From contig JAAUTT010000275.1 in assembly GCA_012031335.1 (NCBI GenBank), positions 1 to 6,358 on the forward strand: a stretch of DNA of 6,358 nucleotides. Direction: 5' to 3'. Origin of the DNA: Bacteroidales bacterium (GTDB taxonomy: Bacteria; Bacteroidota; Bacteroidia; Bacteroidales; JAAUTT01). Below the pieces are notes generated by a model. The model was given only the letters and a program-made list of their open reading frames with translations. It had not been told where the DNA came from and did no database searches. The position numbers were made by a program, and so were the translations under genes. Positions 4,584-6,358 of this stretch are shown piece after piece. Position 1 is the stretch's first letter; each line of letters begins with the position of its first letter.

Positions 4584-6358
4584 TTAATTATCCATTCCAA
4601 CTCCATGGCAGTTTTTATATTTCTTACCACTTCCGCATGGACATGGATCGTTCCTGCCCACCTTTTTCTCAACCCTAACAGGTTGTACCTTCTGTGGTTC
4701 ACGGTGTCCTTCGGCTTGCGGACTTCTGCTATCGGGGTCCTGATGTTTCGTTTCCATGCGACTTAAATCCAGACGCTTCGGAGGCTGGGCTCTTTGCACC
4801 TGGCTGGGATCCTGACTGGGAATTCGTCCCTTCATCAGGATAGAGGTTATCTCACGGTTAATACGATCCATCATCTGTTTAAAAAGCTCAAACGACTCGA
4901 ACTTATAAATCAAAAGCGGATCCTTCTGCTCATAGGTCGCATTTTGTACCGACTGTTTCAGGTCGTCGAGTTCGCGTAGATGTTCTTTCCAGGCATCGTC
5001 GATAGAAAGCAGAATAGCCGATTTTTCAAACGAGCGTGTCAGTTCCCGGCCTTGTGTTTCGTAGGATTTTTTAAGGTTGGTTACAATATGGTAAATCTTT
5101 ATACCATCTGTAATTGGCACCACAATATTTTCGTATATAGCCGATTGCTTAAGATATACATCGCTAATTACCGGGTAAGCCTGCCCGGCTATCACATCGG
5201 TTTTGCGTTTATAAGCATCAAGCGCTATTTGATAAACAGCTTCGGTAATCTTTTTCTTATCTCCCTTCTGGAATGTTTCTTCATCAACCGGCGATTCAAC
5301 TGCCAATACCTTTATAAGATCCAGATTGAAAGCATCATAATCCTGTGCTGCAACCTGTTCTTCAACAATTGACTCAATTACGTCGTAAATCATGTTGGAA
5401 ATATCAACATTGATACGTTCGCCATAGAGAGCATGCTTACGTTTGGTATAAATTACTTCGCGCTGGGAGTTCATTACGTCGTCGTATTCGAGCAAACGTT
5501 TACGAATTCCAAAGTTGTTTTCTTCAACTTTTTTCTGGGCACGTTCAATAGAACGCGAAATCATGGAGTGTTTAATCACTTCATTTTCCTTCCAGCCCAT
5601 ACGGTCCATAATACCTGCAATTCTGTCGGACCCGAACAAACGCATCAGGTCGTCTTCGAGCGAAACAAAGAATTGCGACGAACCGGGGTCTCCCTGGCGA
5701 CCGGCACGACCACGTAACTGGCGGTCGACACGCCGGCTTTCGTGCCTTTCGGTACCTATAATGGCCAAACCACCTGCCTTCCGCACTCCTTCGGTCAATT
5801 TGATGTCGGTACCACGACCTGCCATGTTTGTTGCAATCGTTACCGTGCCTTCGTGACCGGCTTCAGCAACAATATCAGCCTCACGTTGGTGAAGCTTGGC
5901 ATTCAGCACATTATGCCTGATACCTCTCAACTTGAGCATGCGGCTGAGTAATTCCGATACCTCAACCGAAGTTGTTCCTACAAGCACAGGACGGTCTTTT
6001 GCAACCAGGGCTGTTATTTCATCGATTACAGCGTTATATTTTTCGCGTTTGGTTTTATAAACGAGATCTTCCTGGTCGTCGCGGGTTACCTTTCTGTTTG
6101 TTGGAATAACTACAACATCAAGTTTATAGATTGACCAGAATTCTCCTGCTTCTGTTTCGGCAGTACCGGTCATACCTGCTAACTTGTGATACATCCTGAA
6201 GTAATTCTGCAGGGTTACGGTTGCAAATGTTGCGTGGCAGCTTCCACTTTCACCCTTTCCTTGGCTTCAATGGCCTGGTGCAATCCGTCGGAATACCGGC
6301 GTCCTTCAGGATACGACCAGTTTGTTCATCAACAATCTTCACTTTGTTATCCATAACC
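4584..6358 (-). CDS. secA: Preprotein translocase ATPase SecA, C-terminal part, frameshifted
   Basis: SecA is the ATP-driven motor that pushes unfolded preproteins through SecYEG at the inner membrane. The 5' end lies beyond the window; about 590 codons remain. Seen in order: [55 protein letters not shown], motif [11 protein letters not shown] (about 5796-5825), motif [20 protein letters not shown], the helical scaffold segment [39 protein letters not shown], a variable linker rich in P, Q and E, and a C-terminal SEC-C zinc motif C-P-C-x8-C-H (about 4605-4643) that contacts SecB or ribosomes in studied homologues. Two single-base losses break the frame: near 6307 (a G missing on the coding strand before GRRYSDG) and near 6230 (an A missing in ATQTFATV). 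From 6194 to the stop the frame is clean. The strong terminator lies 55 bp downstream. Confidence 0.96.

Noticed and set aside
4980..5372. Plus-strand frames of 61-130 codons inside secA (4794-5951)
   Set aside because: All lie opposite the well-conserved secA coding sequence and read as Phe/Asn/Tyr-rich shadow proteins without motifs.
1..6358. Undescribed defence, mobile or biosynthetic system
   Set aside because: Every substantial coding region is a recognisable housekeeping or conserved gene; there are no direct-repeat arrays, transposase motifs, attachment sites or clusters of unknown genes.

Overview
The window looks like a chromosomal housekeeping segment from a member of the Bacteroidota, most likely Bacteroidales or a close relative. 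The evidence is the style of the proteins (SecA with a C-terminal SEC-C zinc motif, RecF, a short DciA-like DUF721 protein, DapA), a DUF6913-type protein between ligA and dapA, an AT-leaning composition, weak ribosome binding sites, and a decayed piece resembling a TonB-dependent receptor. Genus-level placement is not possible by eye.

Layout. The plus strand (1-2601) carries the 3' end of ligA (NAD-dependent DNA ligase, BRCT domain), a DUF6913-like hypothetical protein, dapA (4-hydroxy-tetrahydrodipicolinate synthase) and an endonuclease III-family gene. The minus strand (6358-2638, read right to left) carries the C-terminal half of secA, a strong rho-independent terminator, about 540 bp without an intact gene, then recF and a DUF721/DciA-like gene in one likely transcription unit. 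The two gene sets converge at 2602-2637, where a small hairpin sits. Between recF and secA lies a short plus-strand fragment resembling a TonB-dependent receptor beta-barrel.

Condition of the sequence. Four conserved genes are broken by small frame changes: ligA (four sites), the endonuclease III gene (one), recF (two) and secA (two). In every case family-like protein continues in another frame on both sides of the break, most events are single missing bases, and several lie in short homopolymer runs. Uncorrected sequencing or assembly indels explain this better than the simultaneous loss of ligA, recF and secA. dapA, the DUF6913-like gene and the DUF721 gene read cleanly.

Functions. ligA, the endonuclease III gene, recF and the DciA-like gene concern DNA replication and repair. 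dapA feeds lysine and diaminopimelate (cell-wall) synthesis, and secA powers protein export. I found no CRISPR array, defence system, insertion sequence, tRNA or rRNA, and no convincing sign of an undescribed multi-gene system. The points most worth a second look are the receptor remnant, the substituted lesion-probing residues of the endonuclease III paralogue, the near-complete Shine-Dalgarno match at the recF/DUF721 junction, and the clustered frameshifts.
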